From JAFGSG01 sp964626055 (GTDB lineage Bacteria > Spirochaetota > UBA4802 > JAFGDQ01): a DNA stretch of 63,937 nucleotides. The DNA is taken from positions 1-63,937 of the forward strand of contig CAZVDF010000015.1 in NCBI GenBank assembly GCA_964626055.1, given 5' to 3'. The notes below the pieces were generated by a model. That model worked only from the letters and a program-made list of their open reading frames with translations, searched no databases and was not told where the DNA came from. The position numbers and the translations under genes were made by a program. Below, one piece after another: positions 1 to 9,034 of this stretch (the stretch's first letter is position 1; every line of letters begins with the position of its first letter).

Positions 1-3
1 AAG

Positions 4-133
4 ATAAACCGGAATACATCATAAAATTTTTGAGGACGCCTTTCAGACCTGATGCAAAAGCGTTCAAAAACATGAAAAACCGACCGGGAAGGTCTGATCC
101 CGGAGAAAATTTTGTGATGTATTCCGGTTTATT
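4..133 (-). repeat. Family A palindromic element, copy A1
   Basis: A 130-bp quasi-palindrome. The 27-bp arms (4-30 and 107-133) are complementary with one mismatch and carry the variable block ACCGGAATACATCA. The core reads as the reverse complement of copies A2 and A3, including an inner TCAGACCT/AGGTCTGA stem, so this copy is inverted. Only about 140 bp separate it from the small gene downstream, and the window begins here, so its left neighbour is unknown. Family membership is seen directly; any function is unknown. Confidence 0.85.
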
Positions 134-274
134 AAAAAAATATAGCTTAATATTAAACTATATTTCCGTATTTTCGAAAATTTCTTTTTAAAAAAATAAA
201 ATGCAAATAAAATATATGTTGCCTGTTTATTTTGATGAGTTTAAATTGAAAAAAAATATGGAGAATAAAATCAG

Positions 275-475
275 ATGACGAAAACCGGCGAAAAACAGAA
301 AAAAATTAAAAAGACAATTAATACAAAAGAAAAAAGATATTCCCTGACGGAATCATCCGCCAAAAAGACCGTTAAGAAATCCGTTCCGAAGCAGCTGACA
401 GGTCAGAGGAAAACGATCCAGGCGCATTTATCAGCACGCAACAGACGCTCTCAGGTAAAACGCGACAGCAGGTAA
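275..475 (+). CDS. Small Lys/Arg-rich hypothetical protein
   Basis: A 66-residue, very basic protein with about a third Lys plus Arg and almost no hydrophobic residues. There is no membrane segment, no Cys and no motif I recognise. A weak GGAG sits about 13 bases before the ATG. The composition resembles small DNA- or RNA-binding histone-like tails, but that is composition only. It stands alone between repeat A1 and the convergent GGDEF gene, so context gives no function. It could be a chance frame, although the low-complexity basic composition over the whole length argues mildly for a real gene. Confidence 0.4.
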   Translation: MTKTGEKQKKIKKTINTKEKRYSLTESSAKKTVKKSVPKQLTGQRKTIQAHLSARNRRSQVKRDSR

Positions 476-495
476 AGCTCTCCGTATGCTGACGT

Positions 496-1344
496 TTAAT
501 GCGTATATGTTGAATAAAGAACGGCGTTCTTACTGCTGTTTTTAACGGAATACATCAGATTGTCCGCAAGCTTAATCGTCTCGTCTATGGAAGGCGGAGC
601 ATTAAAATAAGTCATCACGCCGATACTGAGGGTAACAGGCCAGCTGTTCTCCCGCATCTCACCGACTATGCGCTCATTGATCCGGGTGATAATTGATTTT
701 GCATGTCCCTGTTCCGTTTCAGGCATCAATATCGCGAATTCGTCCCCTCCCAGCCTTGCTATTATGTCCGTTGTTCGAAGATGCTTTTTAGCCGTATTAA
801 CTATTGAAACCAGAACGCTGTCGCCGGTATTGTGCCCGTAGCGGTCGTTCACTTCCTTAAAATTATCGAGATCAAAATAAGCAACAGTAAAAATGTGTTT
901 ATATCTTTCGGCGCGCTTAAGTTCGTTTTCCAGCAACTCATAAAAATGCCTTTTATTTGAAGCGCCGGTTGTTTTATCGATGCGCGCAAGTAGCATTTCC
1001 TGCTGCAGGCTTTTCCTTAAGGTTGAAAAGAGCGCTGCGATTATTGAGAAAAAAACAAGCCTGGTAAATGCCTCCCAGTAGTATGCTGCGGAGTTAAAAT
1101 CCGTGCGTCCTGAAAACATCTCGGTTATTAGCCACGAAGTGGAGCTTAAAACTGAAAGCACAATGCCGGACAACCCGCCGACGAACCATGAAGCCGCCGA
1201 CACCGGGATCAGATAAAAGAGGGAAAAAGCGAATGCGGGACCGGTTATGTAATCGGCTACATCAAGAACAGCCACTAACAGAACGGCAGAAACCGTCCAT
1301 AATGCCCGGTTTCTCGTATGCGTTAGCAAAAAATCCTTTTTCAT
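496..1344 (-). CDS. Membrane-anchored diguanylate cyclase (GGDEF)
   Basis: This protein makes cyclic di-GMP from two GTP. Residues 1-108 hold about four hydrophobic segments and no recognisable periplasmic sensor domain, so the input is probably the membrane region itself. A GGDEF domain fills residues 120-280, with the active-site GGDEF at 199-203. An RxxD inhibitory site (R190 to D193) lies exactly five residues upstream, so product inhibition is expected. The usual downstream ADxxMY-type motif is present as ADNLMY. It is a single gene, convergent with the small basic gene and divergent from the P-type ATPase. The catalytic call is firm; the signal sensed is unknown. Confidence 0.93.
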   Translation of the reverse strand: MKKDFLLTHTRNRALWTVSAVLLVAVLDVADYITGPAFAFSLFYLIPVSAASWFVGGLSGIVLSVLSSTSWLITEMFSGRTDFNSAAYYWEAFTRLVFFSIIAALFSTLRKSLQQEMLLARIDKTTGASNKRHFYELLENELKRAERYKHIFTVAYFDLDNFKEVNDRYGHNTGDSVLVSIVNTAKKHLRTTDIIARLGGDEFAILMPETEQGHAKSIITRINERIVGEMRENSWPVTLSIGVMTYFNAPPSIDETIKLADNLMYSVKNSSKNAVLYSTYTH

Positions 1345-1421
1345 TTCTATTTAATTATCGTCATTTTACCCTGAAAAGTTACTGCTGATTTTTACGTTTT
1401 GGATAAACAGATAAAACATTA

Positions 1422-1456
1422 TTGACTTTTAAAAATTTTTATGTTTTCTGTATTAT
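1422..1456 (+). promoter_or_regulatory. Possible promoter/regulatory motif upstream of the ATPase
   Basis: TTGACTTTTAAAAATTTT followed by TATTAT lies in the 307-bp gap between the GGDEF gene and the ATPase. The spacing (23 bases) is too long for a standard sigma-70 site. The same TTGACTTTT(T)AAAAATT string recurs before the tandem stress-protein gene at 5626, which suggests a shared site. The rest of the gap holds repeat C1. Confidence 0.3.
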
Positions 1457-1530
1457 ATCTAATCAATAATCAGAAGTCATCTTATAGATATAACCGGCAT
1501 TAAACTTTTTCTTACAAAACGTCCAAAAAA

Positions 1531-1604
1531 AATTCCCCGTGGCATGCTCCCGGTACTTATACACCGGCTGCCATCTTAGTTGTCACCGGGGTATTATATT
1601 TCAA
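1531..1604 (+). repeat. Family C hairpin repeat, copy C1 (degenerate)
   Basis: This is a diverged copy of a roughly 72-bp repeat also found at 5376 and 39448. It shares the opening AATTCCCCG, a middle CCGGTAC block and the closing CGGGGTATTAT.TTTCAAG. Several stems that are perfect in C2 and C3 are broken here. It lies about 45 bp before the ATPase start, within its likely leader. Confidence 0.7.
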
Positions 1605-1651
1605 GCCGTTGAGATAAATGCGCTAACATTAATGATAGCAGGGATAAAAGC

Positions 1652-4381
1652 ATGAAAAAAATCAATCACGAATCGAATATTTTAAAAGAGGCCTGGCATT
1701 CTATTGAGTATAAAGATGTCCTCACGGAATTAAATGCTTCCCGGGACGGATTGAGCTCCGAAGAAGCAAATAAAAGACTAAAATTCTACGGGCCGAACAC
1801 GCTTCCTGAAGGGAAAAGAATAACCCTGTTCGGGATCATTCTTCATCAGCTTATCAATCCTCTCATCTTTATTCTTTTAGCCGCTGCCATTGTATCCATC
1901 GCGATCGGGGAGATCGGGGACGCCGTTTTTATTTTCATTGTTATTTTTATAAACAGCGCTCTCGGAGCGTATCAGGAATACAATGCGGAAAAAAGCGCTT
2001 CCAGCCTTCATTCTCTTTTAAGAATAAAGGCAAGAGTGAGACGCGACGGCAAAATTCACGAAATCGCGTCCGAAGACCTGGTCCCGGGCGATATTGTTTA
2101 TCTTGAGTCCGGATTAAAAGTCCCGGCCGATATACGTCTCCTCGAAGAAGCCAATCTTGAAATCGATGAAAGCCTTCTTACCGGAGAATCGGTCGCGACA
2201 AAAAAACAGTTGGAAATACTTCGCAGGGATATCGGCGTAGCGGAAAGATCGAATATGGCTTTCGCCGGATCGACGGTAATGCTCGGACGCGGCACTGGCG
2301 TTGTTGTAGGTACCGGAGTGCTTACACAGGTTGGACAAATCGCCCAGAACGTCATGGAAGGGGAATCCGCCAGGCCTCCTCTGCTTATCCGCATGGAAAA
2401 ATTTGTAACACAAATCATGGTACTGGTTATTGTTCTTAGCGTCGTTATAGCAGTTACTCTGCGTTTTCAGGGCATGTCCATATCAACAATATTCTTCTTT
2501 GTTGTCGCTCTTGCCGTTTCCGCCATACCCGAAGGACTGCCTGTTGCGTTAACAGTCGCCCTTTCTATAGCGACCAAACGCATGGCAAGGCGTAACGTCA
2601 TTGTCAGAAAGCTTACCTCGGTTGAAAGCCTCGGAAGCTGTACAGTCATCGCGAGCGATAAGACCGGGACGCTTACGGTAAACCAGCAAACCGCGAAAAA
2701 AATAATTCTGCCGGGCGGCCGGACTTTTTCCATAAACGGCGAAGGTTACAACGGAGAAGGGAATGTCCTATCGGATGAAACCGGCGGAACAGTGGATTTT
2801 AAGCAGAATGAGCATATTGAAAATCTGGTCAGGATAGCGGTTCTCGCGAATGAAGCTTCCTTAACCATGGACAACAGCACATGGAACCATCACGGCGACG
2901 CGATGGATGTCGCATTGCTCGGTGTGGCGTACAAATTAGGGCTTGATCCGGAAGAAATAAGAAAAGCCCATCCATTAACGGATAAAATACCTTACGAATC
3001 CGAACGAAAATTCTCGGCCGCATTTGGTATTGAAAACGGAGCGGTTTACATCGGGGCTAAAGGAGCAGTGGAAACCATTCTCGACTTCTGCGACACAATG
3101 GTCGATGGAAATTCCGTGAAACCTGTTGAAAAAGGTACAATATTAAAGCAGGCTGAGGAGATGGCAGCCGGAGGCTACAGGGTGCTTGCCTTTGCCAAAG
3201 GAGAATTCAGTAACTTCGAGAAAAAAGAAGTCTATGAAATTGACGACATCCCGTCAATGGTATTCCACGGTCTCGTATGCTTTATTGATCCGCTCAGGCC
3301 GGAAGCAAAGGACTCGGTCGCCAAGTGTAAAAAAGCCGGGATAAAAGTAATTATGATAACAGGAGACCACCCTGCGACTGCGGCAACAATCGCACAGGAA
3401 CTCGGGATCATGGAAAAGGGACAGACGGCGGTAACAGGGACGATGCTCAGCGAATCCGGATGCGCCGACAGTCCCGCATGCGAAAATTTAATTTCGAAGG
3501 CTACCGTTTTCGCGCGCGTCTCTCCAATTCAGAAGCTGGAAATAGTGGACGTGCTTATACGCGACGGCGAATTTGTCGCTGTTACCGGCGACGGTGTAAA
3601 CGACGCGCCTGCGCTTAAACGCGCCAATATCGGGGTTGCCATGGGCTCCGGCACGGACGTCGCGAAAGAGGTCGGCTCGATGATAGTTTTAGACGACAAC
3701 TTTTCTTCGATTGTCGCGGGAGTAGAAGAAGGAAGATTTGCCTACGATAATGTACGGAAAGTAATATTTTTGCTCATTTCAACCGGCGCAGCGCAGATTA
3801 TTATGGTTTTACTGGGCATTATTGCCGGTTTGCCTTTGCCTTTTCTTCCGGTACAGTTATTATGGATTAACCTGGTTACAAACGGGATACAGGACGTCGC
3901 GCTTGCTTTTGAAGGAGGCGAGCCGGGAGCCATGCTTAAAAAACCGAGAAAACCTTCCGAAACTATTTTTAATCCTCAAATGATCAAGCAGACGCTCGTC
4001 GTAAGCATCACAATCAGCATCATTGTTTTCGGATTATGGTACTGGCTCAACAATTACACTGAACTGGAAGAGACATACGCCCGCAACCAATTATTGCTGC
4101 TTATGGTGTTTATGCAGAATCTTCATGCATTTAATTCGCGTTCGGAAACGGCTTCCGTTTTTAAAATTCCTATAAAAAGAAATTATCTTCTGGTTTTCGG
4201 AGTTCTCGCCGCTCAGGGGATCCATATCCTCAGCATGCAGATCCCTTTTATGCAGGATGTGCTTCATATAGCGCCGATCACTATAACGGAATGGTTATAC
4301 ATTCTGGCGCTTGCGGTTCCGATAATGCTTGTTATGGAAATATTTAAATTCTTCACCAGATCAAAGAAAACGGACGGATAA
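1652..4381 (+). CDS. P-type cation-transporting ATPase (type II, Ca2+-like)
   Basis: A 909-residue P-type ATPase that pumps a cation across the inner membrane. The N-terminal cation-ATPase domain covers about residues 10-80. The actuator TGES is at 177-180, the M4 ion motif IPEGLP at 292-297, and the phosphorylated Asp is D336 in DKTGTLT. TGDH and the hinge GDGVNDAP follow, then about six C-terminal helices. The M6 motif reads NLVTNGIQD where SERCA-like pumps have NLVTDGLPA, so ion specificity may differ from a classical Ca2+ pump. The length is normal and the start has a GCAGGGA ribosome site. Repeat C1 is just upstream and a bidirectional terminator follows. Confidence 0.93.
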   Translation: MKKINHESNILKEAWHSIEYKDVLTELNASRDGLSSEEANKRLKFYGPNTLPEGKRITLFGIILHQLINPLIFILLAAAIVSIAIGEIGDAVFIFIVIFINSALGAYQEYNAEKSASSLHSLLRIKARVRRDGKIHEIASEDLVPGDIVYLESGLKVPADIRLLEEANLEIDESLLTGESVATKKQLEILRRDIGVAERSNMAFAGSTVMLGRGTGVVVGTGVLTQVGQIAQNVMEGESARPPLLIRMEKFVTQIMVLVIVLSVVIAVTLRFQGMSISTIFFFVVALAVSAIPEGLPVALTVALSIATKRMARRNVIVRKLTSVESLGSCTVIASDKTGTLTVNQQTAKKIILPGGRTFSINGEGYNGEGNVLSDETGGTVDFKQNEHIENLVRIAVLANEASLTMDNSTWNHHGDAMDVALLGVAYKLGLDPEEIRKAHPLTDKIPYESERKFSAAFGIENGAVYIGAKGAVETILDFCDTMVDGNSVKPVEKGTILKQAEEMAAGGYRVLAFAKGEFSNFEKKEVYEIDDIPSMVFHGLVCFIDPLRPEAKDSVAKCKKAGIKVIMITGDHPATAATIAQELGIMEKGQTAVTGTMLSESGCADSPACENLISKATVFARVSPIQKLEIVDVLIRDGEFVAVTGDGVNDAPALKRANIGVAMGSGTDVAKEVGSMIVLDDNFSSIVAGVEEGRFAYDNVRKVIFLLISTGAAQIIMVLLGIIAGLPLPFLPVQLLWINLVTNGIQDVALAFEGGEPGAMLKKPRKPSETIFNPQMIKQTLVVSITISIIVFGLWYWLNNYTELEETYARNQLLLLMVFMQNLHAFNSRSETASVFKIPIKRNYLLVFGVLAAQGIHILSMQIPFMQDVLHIAPITITEWLYILALAVPIMLVMEIFKFFTRSKKTDG

Positions 4382-4383
4382 GA

Positions 4384-4441
4384 CGGGCAGCAGAATGGGT
4401 TCGTTCCTCTGATGGATGCAACAGGAACGAACCGCTGCCGT
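4384..4441. terminator. Bidirectional terminator-like hairpin
   Basis: Two arms, GGCAGC plus GGTTCGTTCCT, pair with AGGAACGAACC plus GCTGCC. A five-base bulge interrupts the left arm and the loop is about 14 bases. The hairpin exactly fills the gap between the convergent ATPase and stress-protein genes, so it probably ends both transcripts. Confidence 0.75.
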
Positions 4442-4896
4442 CAATCCTTTGCTTTTATCGGCAGGACAGTAACCGGGACTTTTGCCATTCTTATAATTTT
4501 TTCACATACGCTTCCCTGTACCATTTGTGATATAATATTTTTTCTTATCTGATGCCCCACGATTATCAAGTCCACTTTTAATTTTTCAGAGAGATCAAGT
4601 ATTTTCGCAGCCGGATCTCCCACCTCGATTATTGATTCGATGTCATTGAAATTGTCGGCCAGTTTCTTCAGGTACTGGTCCATCTTAACAAGAGTCTCTT
4701 TTACCGCGCTGTCCCTGAATTCCTGCCATAATTTATAGGCATTGGAATAAAAGGATATCCTGGGCAGCTCTTCAATAACATGCAAGGTGTATACGGTTGC
4801 TTTATATTTCTTTGCAAGAGACAGTGTCCATTTCACGATCTCTTCAGGGCTTTCCGTAAATTGAATACCTACAAGGATCTTCATTTTTTTCGGCAT
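4441..4896 (-). CDS. Universal stress protein, single domain (UspA family)
   Basis: A 151-residue protein of the Usp fold, usually a cytoplasmic dimer produced under stress. The N-terminal strand KILVGIQF and C-terminal strand PVTVLPI are typical. The nucleotide loop reads GHQ...QGSVCEK, so the first and last parts of the G-2x-G-9x-G(S/T) motif are present, but the middle Gly is Ile and the usual N-terminal Asp is missing. ATP binding is therefore uncertain. It lies downstream of the PilZ gene on the same strand with a 19-bp gap, so the two probably form an operon. Confidence 0.85.
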   Translation of the reverse strand: MPKKMKILVGIQFTESPEEIVKWTLSLAKKYKATVYTLHVIEELPRISFYSNAYKLWQEFRDSAVKETLVKMDQYLKKLADNFNDIESIIEVGDPAAKILDLSEKLKVDLIIVGHQIRKNIISQMVQGSVCEKIIRMAKVPVTVLPIKAKD

Positions 4897-4915
4897 TTCT
4901 ATCCCTCCTTAACCC

Positions 4916-5275
4916 TTATCTAAGTCTATATGCTTTTATTATCTCATGAATGATCTTGTTGTCGTTTTCATGGATTTCCATAAACTTAAAACCTGAAATG
5001 TAGAATTCTTTTTCAACATCATAATGCTTAGACCATTCACACCTTACTTTCAGTTTTACTTCTTTATCCCTGTCATTCTTTCCTTTCCATTCGAGGCTTG
5101 AAGGCAGATTCATTTTAAAACTATAATCTTTTCCAGCGTCTAGCTGGAATTCCGACATAACCATCATGCCGCCTCTGGAAATATCCGTAAGAAATCCAAT
5201 GAATTTTTTCCCTTCAAATACTCTCAGGTAAAAAGACAGAAAGACCCTCTGGTGCTCCCTTGGCAAATGTTTCAT
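4916..5275 (-). CDS. PilZ-domain c-di-GMP-binding protein
   Basis: A 119-residue single PilZ domain. The c-di-GMP ligands are visible: RxxxR near the N-terminus (REHQR), and about 25 residues later DISRGG, which fits the (D/N)xSxxG motif. I chose the ATG whose A is at 5275 over a GTG two codons upstream, because AAGGAG lies eight bases before the ATG and only two before the GTG. With no attached output domain, it should act by binding a partner. It probably heads an operon with the single-domain stress protein. Confidence 0.88.
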   Translation of the reverse strand: MKHLPREHQRVFLSFYLRVFEGKKFIGFLTDISRGGMMVMSEFQLDAGKDYSFKMNLPSSLEWKGKNDRDKEVKLKVRCEWSKHYDVEKEFYISGFKFMEIHENDNKIIHEIIKAYRLR

Positions 5276-5375
5276 GATCACCGCTCCTTAAGAGACTCTT
5301 TTTACGGCTTAAAAATAATTCTATTCAATACTATAGCTGACACATTAGATTATTTCAAATAATTTTTTATTAATA

Positions 5376-5525
5376 AAATTCCCCGGGGCAAGCCCCCGGT
5401 ACTGACGTACCGGCCGCCACCTTCGGTGTCGGCGGGGTATTATGTTTCAAGGCGTTATCGATTTGCTCCGCAAATCGATAGGCTTACATCCTCGACGTAA
5501 GCGTCGAGGTATTACGCCTTGAAAT
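5376..5525 (+). repeat. Family C hairpin repeat, copy C2, with extended nested hairpins
   Basis: The first 71 bp are the family C core. Stems visible are GGGGC/GCCCC, CCGGTAC/GTACCGG around TGAC, and CACC/GGTG around TTC, closed by CCCCG/CGGGG. It continues into a second module (5449-5525) in which TTTCAAGGCGT pairs with ACGCCTTGAAA and encloses two perfect hairpins, ATCGATTTGC/GCAAATCGAT and CTCGACG/CGTCGAG. It occupies most of the 424-bp divergent gap between the PilZ and tandem stress-protein genes. Confidence 0.8.
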
Positions 5526-5625
5526 AAATTTTTAGTGTCGTTACAGGAAACTGCTAATACCGATAATTTATCATTTATTTAATCTTATCTATTTATGTAT
5601 TCCGCGATCAACATATAAAATTAAC

Positions 5626-5664
5626 TTGACTTTTTAAAAATTAATAATAATTATTATTTATAAT
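5626..5664 (+). promoter_or_regulatory. Possible promoter/operator before the tandem stress protein
   Basis: TTGACTTTTTAAAAATTAAT is followed by the perfect palindrome AATAATAATTATTATT and then TATAAT. Several -10 candidates exist at different spacings, so I cannot assign one. The TTGACTTTTTAAAAATT string matches the one before the P-type ATPase. Confidence 0.35.
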
Positions 5665-5699
5665 TTTTAAAATACTCATTCATGTAAACGAGACGGCAA

Positions 5700-6644
5700 A
5701 TGAAGCAATTTAAAAATGTTCTTGTCCTGTTGAATTTTGACGAAAGCGATTTATTAACCTTGAAATACGCAACATTGATTTCCAACCTTGCGCAATCGGA
5801 CAGGTTTTATTTTACTCACATTACCGAATCATTCGATATTCCGGAAAACATACTAAAAATATATCCCGAGTTATCGGGAACAATCGAAGAACATGCAGTC
5901 GGCAAGATCCAGCAATTTGTCCGGAAAAATTTTAAAGGCGCGGATTCATTAAAAATAGAATGCATCGACGTTACCTGCACTCACGGAAGCGGTTATATCG
6001 TAAAGGAAGGCATCCCTCTCGACGAGCTTATTAAGCTTAATGTCGAAAAAGATATTGACCTTGTCATATTTTCGTACGATCAGAAAAATGAAGAATCGGT
6101 GGACTTCGCAAAAAGAGTGATCAGAAAAACATATTGCTCGGTACTGGCGCTTTGCGGAAAAGCAGACGGTGAATATAAAGATATACTGGTGCCAGTGGAT
6201 TTTTCCGAACATTCTCAGGATGCCGTTAAACTCGCCATAGCTTTCGCGAAAGCAAACCGCATTAAAAAGATTAATACCATAAATGTCTACGATGTGCCTC
6301 CCGGATTCCATAAAACGGGCAAAAGCTACGAAGAATTCGCGGAAATAATGGAAAATAATGCCCGAAAATTTTTTAAAGATTTTATTAAAAGTATTGATGA
6401 TACCGATGTCCGGATAAAAGATCTTTATTACCTTAACAAAAATCCGGTCAAGGGAATAGTGCAGGCCGTCATTGACAACGGGATCGATCTTATCGTTATC
6501 AATTCCCGCGGCAGAAGCCCGGCAACATCGATATTTCTTGGAAACATAACGGAAAAATTGATAAGCCAGACAATTATTCCGATATTGATTGCAAGAAAAA
6601 AAGGCGAATCTTTAAGCATCCTTAACGCACTGATGAAAATTTAA
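5700..6644 (+). CDS. Tandem universal stress protein (two Usp domains)
   Basis: A 314-residue protein with two Usp folds in tandem, about residues 1-152 and 158-302. The second domain begins DILVPVDFSEHS, with the usual Asp, and carries the nucleotide loop as SRGRSP....LGNITEKL, close to G-2x-G-9x-G(S/T). The first domain has degenerate loops and probably does not bind ATP. Two-domain Usp proteins commonly act in energy or membrane stress. The start has no clear Shine-Dalgarno sequence. It is a single gene, convergent with cheB. Confidence 0.9.
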   Translation: MKQFKNVLVLLNFDESDLLTLKYATLISNLAQSDRFYFTHITESFDIPENILKIYPELSGTIEEHAVGKIQQFVRKNFKGADSLKIECIDVTCTHGSGYIVKEGIPLDELIKLNVEKDIDLVIFSYDQKNEESVDFAKRVIRKTYCSVLALCGKADGEYKDILVPVDFSEHSQDAVKLAIAFAKANRIKKINTINVYDVPPGFHKTGKSYEEFAEIMENNARKFFKDFIKSIDDTDVRIKDLYYLNKNPVKGIVQAVIDNGIDLIVINSRGRSPATSIFLGNITEKLISQTIIPILIARKKGESLSILNALMKI

Positions 6645-6686
6645 ATTAACGCAGCTCGATAACTGACCCGGATAATAACCGGTTAT

Positions 6687-7775
6687 TTATGCAATCGCCA
6701 TCTTCTTTATCTCTGCCGCAATGCCTTCTATATTCTTCACGGATCCGGCAGCTCCGAGCTTTATTGCCTCCGCCGGCATGCCGAAGATTACGCACGAAGA
6801 TTCATCCTGGGCGATAGTCGCAATGCCGGCTTCTTTTATCTCAAGAAGGCCGCGTGCGCCGTCATCCCCCATCCCTGTAAGTATTATACCGAGCGACCCC
6901 CTTGATGCCGTCTGGGCAAACGATCTGAACAGGACATCCACCGACGGTTTGTGCCTGTTAACCGGCGGGCCTTCGTTGAGTTCCACATAATATCCGTTCG
7001 CGCCGCTTTTTAAAAGCATATGCTTTCCGCCCGGGGCTATAAGAGCGGATCCCTTTACAACCTTATCCCTGTCCTTCGCTTCTCTGACATCCAGCTTCGA
7101 TACGCTGTTAACCCTGTCGGCGAACGATTTGGTGAATTTTTCCGGCATGTGCTGGGCTATTACAATTCCGGGCGTATCTCCGGGGAGAGAGCCGAGTATT
7201 GCGGCGATAACTTCGGTGCCGCCGGTCGATGCGCCTATGGCTATCACCGGATCTGCTTTTGTATGAAGATTCCTGGGCGGGGCTTTCTGGAGAATAGCAT
7301 CCGCGCTAAGCTTCTTTGCCGGCCCTGACGGAATCAGCTCAACCTGCGCCTTAACTTTGACTTTACCGCATATTTTTGCGCCGCCGGCGCCTGTGACCTT
7401 TTCAATAAGCTCATCCGCGAAAAGTTCGAATTTTTCCTGGTTATCGAAATTCGGTTTCAGGATAAAATCGATTGCGCCGAGCGAAAGAGCCTTCATGGTC
7501 AGGCTCGCGTGGCTGTCCGTATAAGAGCTTACGATTATAACCGGCATCGGATCCGATTTCATCAGCTTTTCAAGGAAAGTGATGCCGTCCATCCTCGGCA
7601 TTTCAATATCGAGAGTAAGGACATCGGGCTTTAATTTATTGATTTTATCGATTGCGACAAACGGGTCAAGCGCGGACCCAACAACTTCAATATGTTCCGA
7701 TCTCGAAAGCGCCTCGCTTAAAACTTTGCGCACGACGGCCGAATCATCGACGATCAATACTTTAATTTTGTTCAT
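6687..7775 (-). CDS. cheB: Chemotaxis response regulator protein-glutamate methylesterase CheB
   Basis: CheB removes methyl groups from, and can deamidate, chemoreceptor glutamates when phosphorylated by CheA. Residues 1-120 are a receiver domain with acidic D10 and D11, phosphoacceptor D56 and K108. The methylesterase domain runs from about 173 to 360. Its catalytic triad is visible as S183 in GASTGG, H209 in AQHMP and Asp in GMGDDG (301-306). The length (362) is normal. It is the last gene of the minus-strand chemotaxis operon, 16 bp after cheR. A perfect palindrome AATAACCGGTTATT (6674-6687) sits at its 3' end. Confidence 0.97.
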   Translation of the reverse strand: MNKIKVLIVDDSAVVRKVLSEALSRSEHIEVVGSALDPFVAIDKINKLKPDVLTLDIEMPRMDGITFLEKLMKSDPMPVIIVSSYTDSHASLTMKALSLGAIDFILKPNFDNQEKFELFADELIEKVTGAGGAKICGKVKVKAQVELIPSGPAKKLSADAILQKAPPRNLHTKADPVIAIGASTGGTEVIAAILGSLPGDTPGIVIAQHMPEKFTKSFADRVNSVSKLDVREAKDRDKVVKGSALIAPGGKHMLLKSGANGYYVELNEGPPVNRHKPSVDVLFRSFAQTASRGSLGIILTGMGDDGARGLLEIKEAGIATIAQDESSCVIFGMPAEAIKLGAAGSVKNIEGIAAEIKKMAIA

Positions 7776-7791
7776 TATTATGTTTTTCAGT

Positions 7792-8643
7792 TTATTTATT
7801 TACGGTCTTGCCGTAAATTGTATTCCCGATCAGGCGATACTTGCCCGAACGATTGGCCAGTGATTCCGAATGCCCGGCAAAAAAATATCCGTCATCGGTC
7901 AAATATTCATGAAATTTGTCGATAACTCCGTCTTTAGTTTTCTTATCAAAGTATATTATAACATTTCTGCAGAAAATTATATCGAACTGCCCTTTCATCG
8001 GATATTTCTCCGCAAGAAGGTTCAATCTTTTAAAAGTGATCATATTTTTTATAGATTCCCTGATAAAAAATGAATTTTTGCTATCGCCCCTGCCATTATA
8101 AAAATAATCGCGTAAAATATTTCCGTTTACTTCTTCAAGGCTTTCTTCTTTATATATCCCGGATATGGCTTTATTTAAAACATCGGTATCAATATCCGTT
8201 GCAAGGATCTTAATGTCGGGCATTAATCTGTTCCTGAAATGTTCGGCGACCGTGATTGCAATTGAGTAGGGTTCTTCGCCAGTTGAGCAACCGGCGCTCC
8301 AGATTCGGATTTTATTTTTATTTCTTTTTTCGAACTCGGGGAAGGCCACTTTTCTTAAAAAGTCGAAATGCTTCGACTCCCTGAAAAAATCCGTTTTATT
8401 AGTCGTTATGCAGTTTATCAGATTTACGACTTCATCCTGATAATTATTACTTAAATATTCATAGTACATCCTGTAGCTATCGATCTTAAGCGCTCTGAGC
8501 CTTCTCATCAGCCGGGAATGCATCATGACTTTCTTTCGCTCGGTCAGATTGATGCCGCTTTCCTTAAAGATAATATCCCGGAGCAGAGAGAATTCCGTGT
8601 CGCTCAATTCGTTTATTAACAGTTCGGATGGATGCATATCCAC
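7792..8643 (-). CDS. cheR: Chemotaxis protein methyltransferase CheR
   Basis: CheR methylates receptor glutamates using S-adenosylmethionine. The N-terminal helical CheR_N domain covers residues 10-70. The methyltransferase domain follows, with the SAM-binding GCSTGEEPYS and a later IFCRNVIIYFD. The length (283) fits the family, and no C-terminal TPR extension is present. It lies between cheY and cheB with gaps of 3 and 16 bp. The receptor in this operon ends in GFEDF, which may be its docking pentapeptide. Confidence 0.97.
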   Translation of the reverse strand: MDMHPSELLINELSDTEFSLLRDIIFKESGINLTERKKVMMHSRLMRRLRALKIDSYRMYYEYLSNNYQDEVVNLINCITTNKTDFFRESKHFDFLRKVAFPEFEKRNKNKIRIWSAGCSTGEEPYSIAITVAEHFRNRLMPDIKILATDIDTDVLNKAISGIYKEESLEEVNGNILRDYFYNGRGDSKNSFFIRESIKNMITFKRLNLLAEKYPMKGQFDIIFCRNVIIYFDKKTKDGVIDKFHEYLTDDGYFFAGHSESLANRSGKYRLIGNTIYGKTVNK

Positions 8644-8646
8644 CGA

Positions 8647-9021
8647 TCATCTAATAAGTTTTCGGACAGCAGAAATAAATTGTTCCGTTTTAAACGGTTT
8701 GACCATCCAGCCGGATACGCCCGCCTCCTTTCCCTCTTCTATCATGCTTTTCCCGGATTCTGTAGTAAGCATCAGTATCGGAGTAAATTTATCCGTCTTT
8801 CTGAATTCTTTCACAAAAGTTATGCCATCCATAACCGGCATATTCACATCGGTTATACACAACGCGACGTCACGATCCGCACTCCTGATATCCTGCAATT
8901 TTGCTAACGCATCCGCCCCGTTCGCGGCCTCCTCAACGGGAAATCCCAATCCCTTTAAGACCAGCGCAACGCTCGCGCGTACTGTCGTGGAATCATCGAC
9001 AACCATTATACATTTATCCAT
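8647..9021 (-). CDS. cheY: Single-domain CheY-like response regulator
   Basis: A 124-residue stand-alone receiver. D9 and D10, phosphoacceptor D58 (TDVNMPVMDG), T86/T87 and K109 (VKPF) are all present, so it should be phosphorylated by CheA. In chemotaxis operons such proteins bind the flagellar motor or act as phosphate sinks. Only one is encoded here, between the STAS gene and cheR. It is not distinguishable by sequence alone from receivers serving other outputs. Confidence 0.92.
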   Translation of the reverse strand: MDKCIMVVDDSTTVRASVALVLKGLGFPVEEAANGADALAKLQDIRSADRDVALCITDVNMPVMDGITFVKEFRKTDKFTPILMLTTESGKSMIEEGKEAGVSGWMVKPFKTEQFISAVRKLIR

Positions 9022-9034
9022 TTGCTAACTCCGT

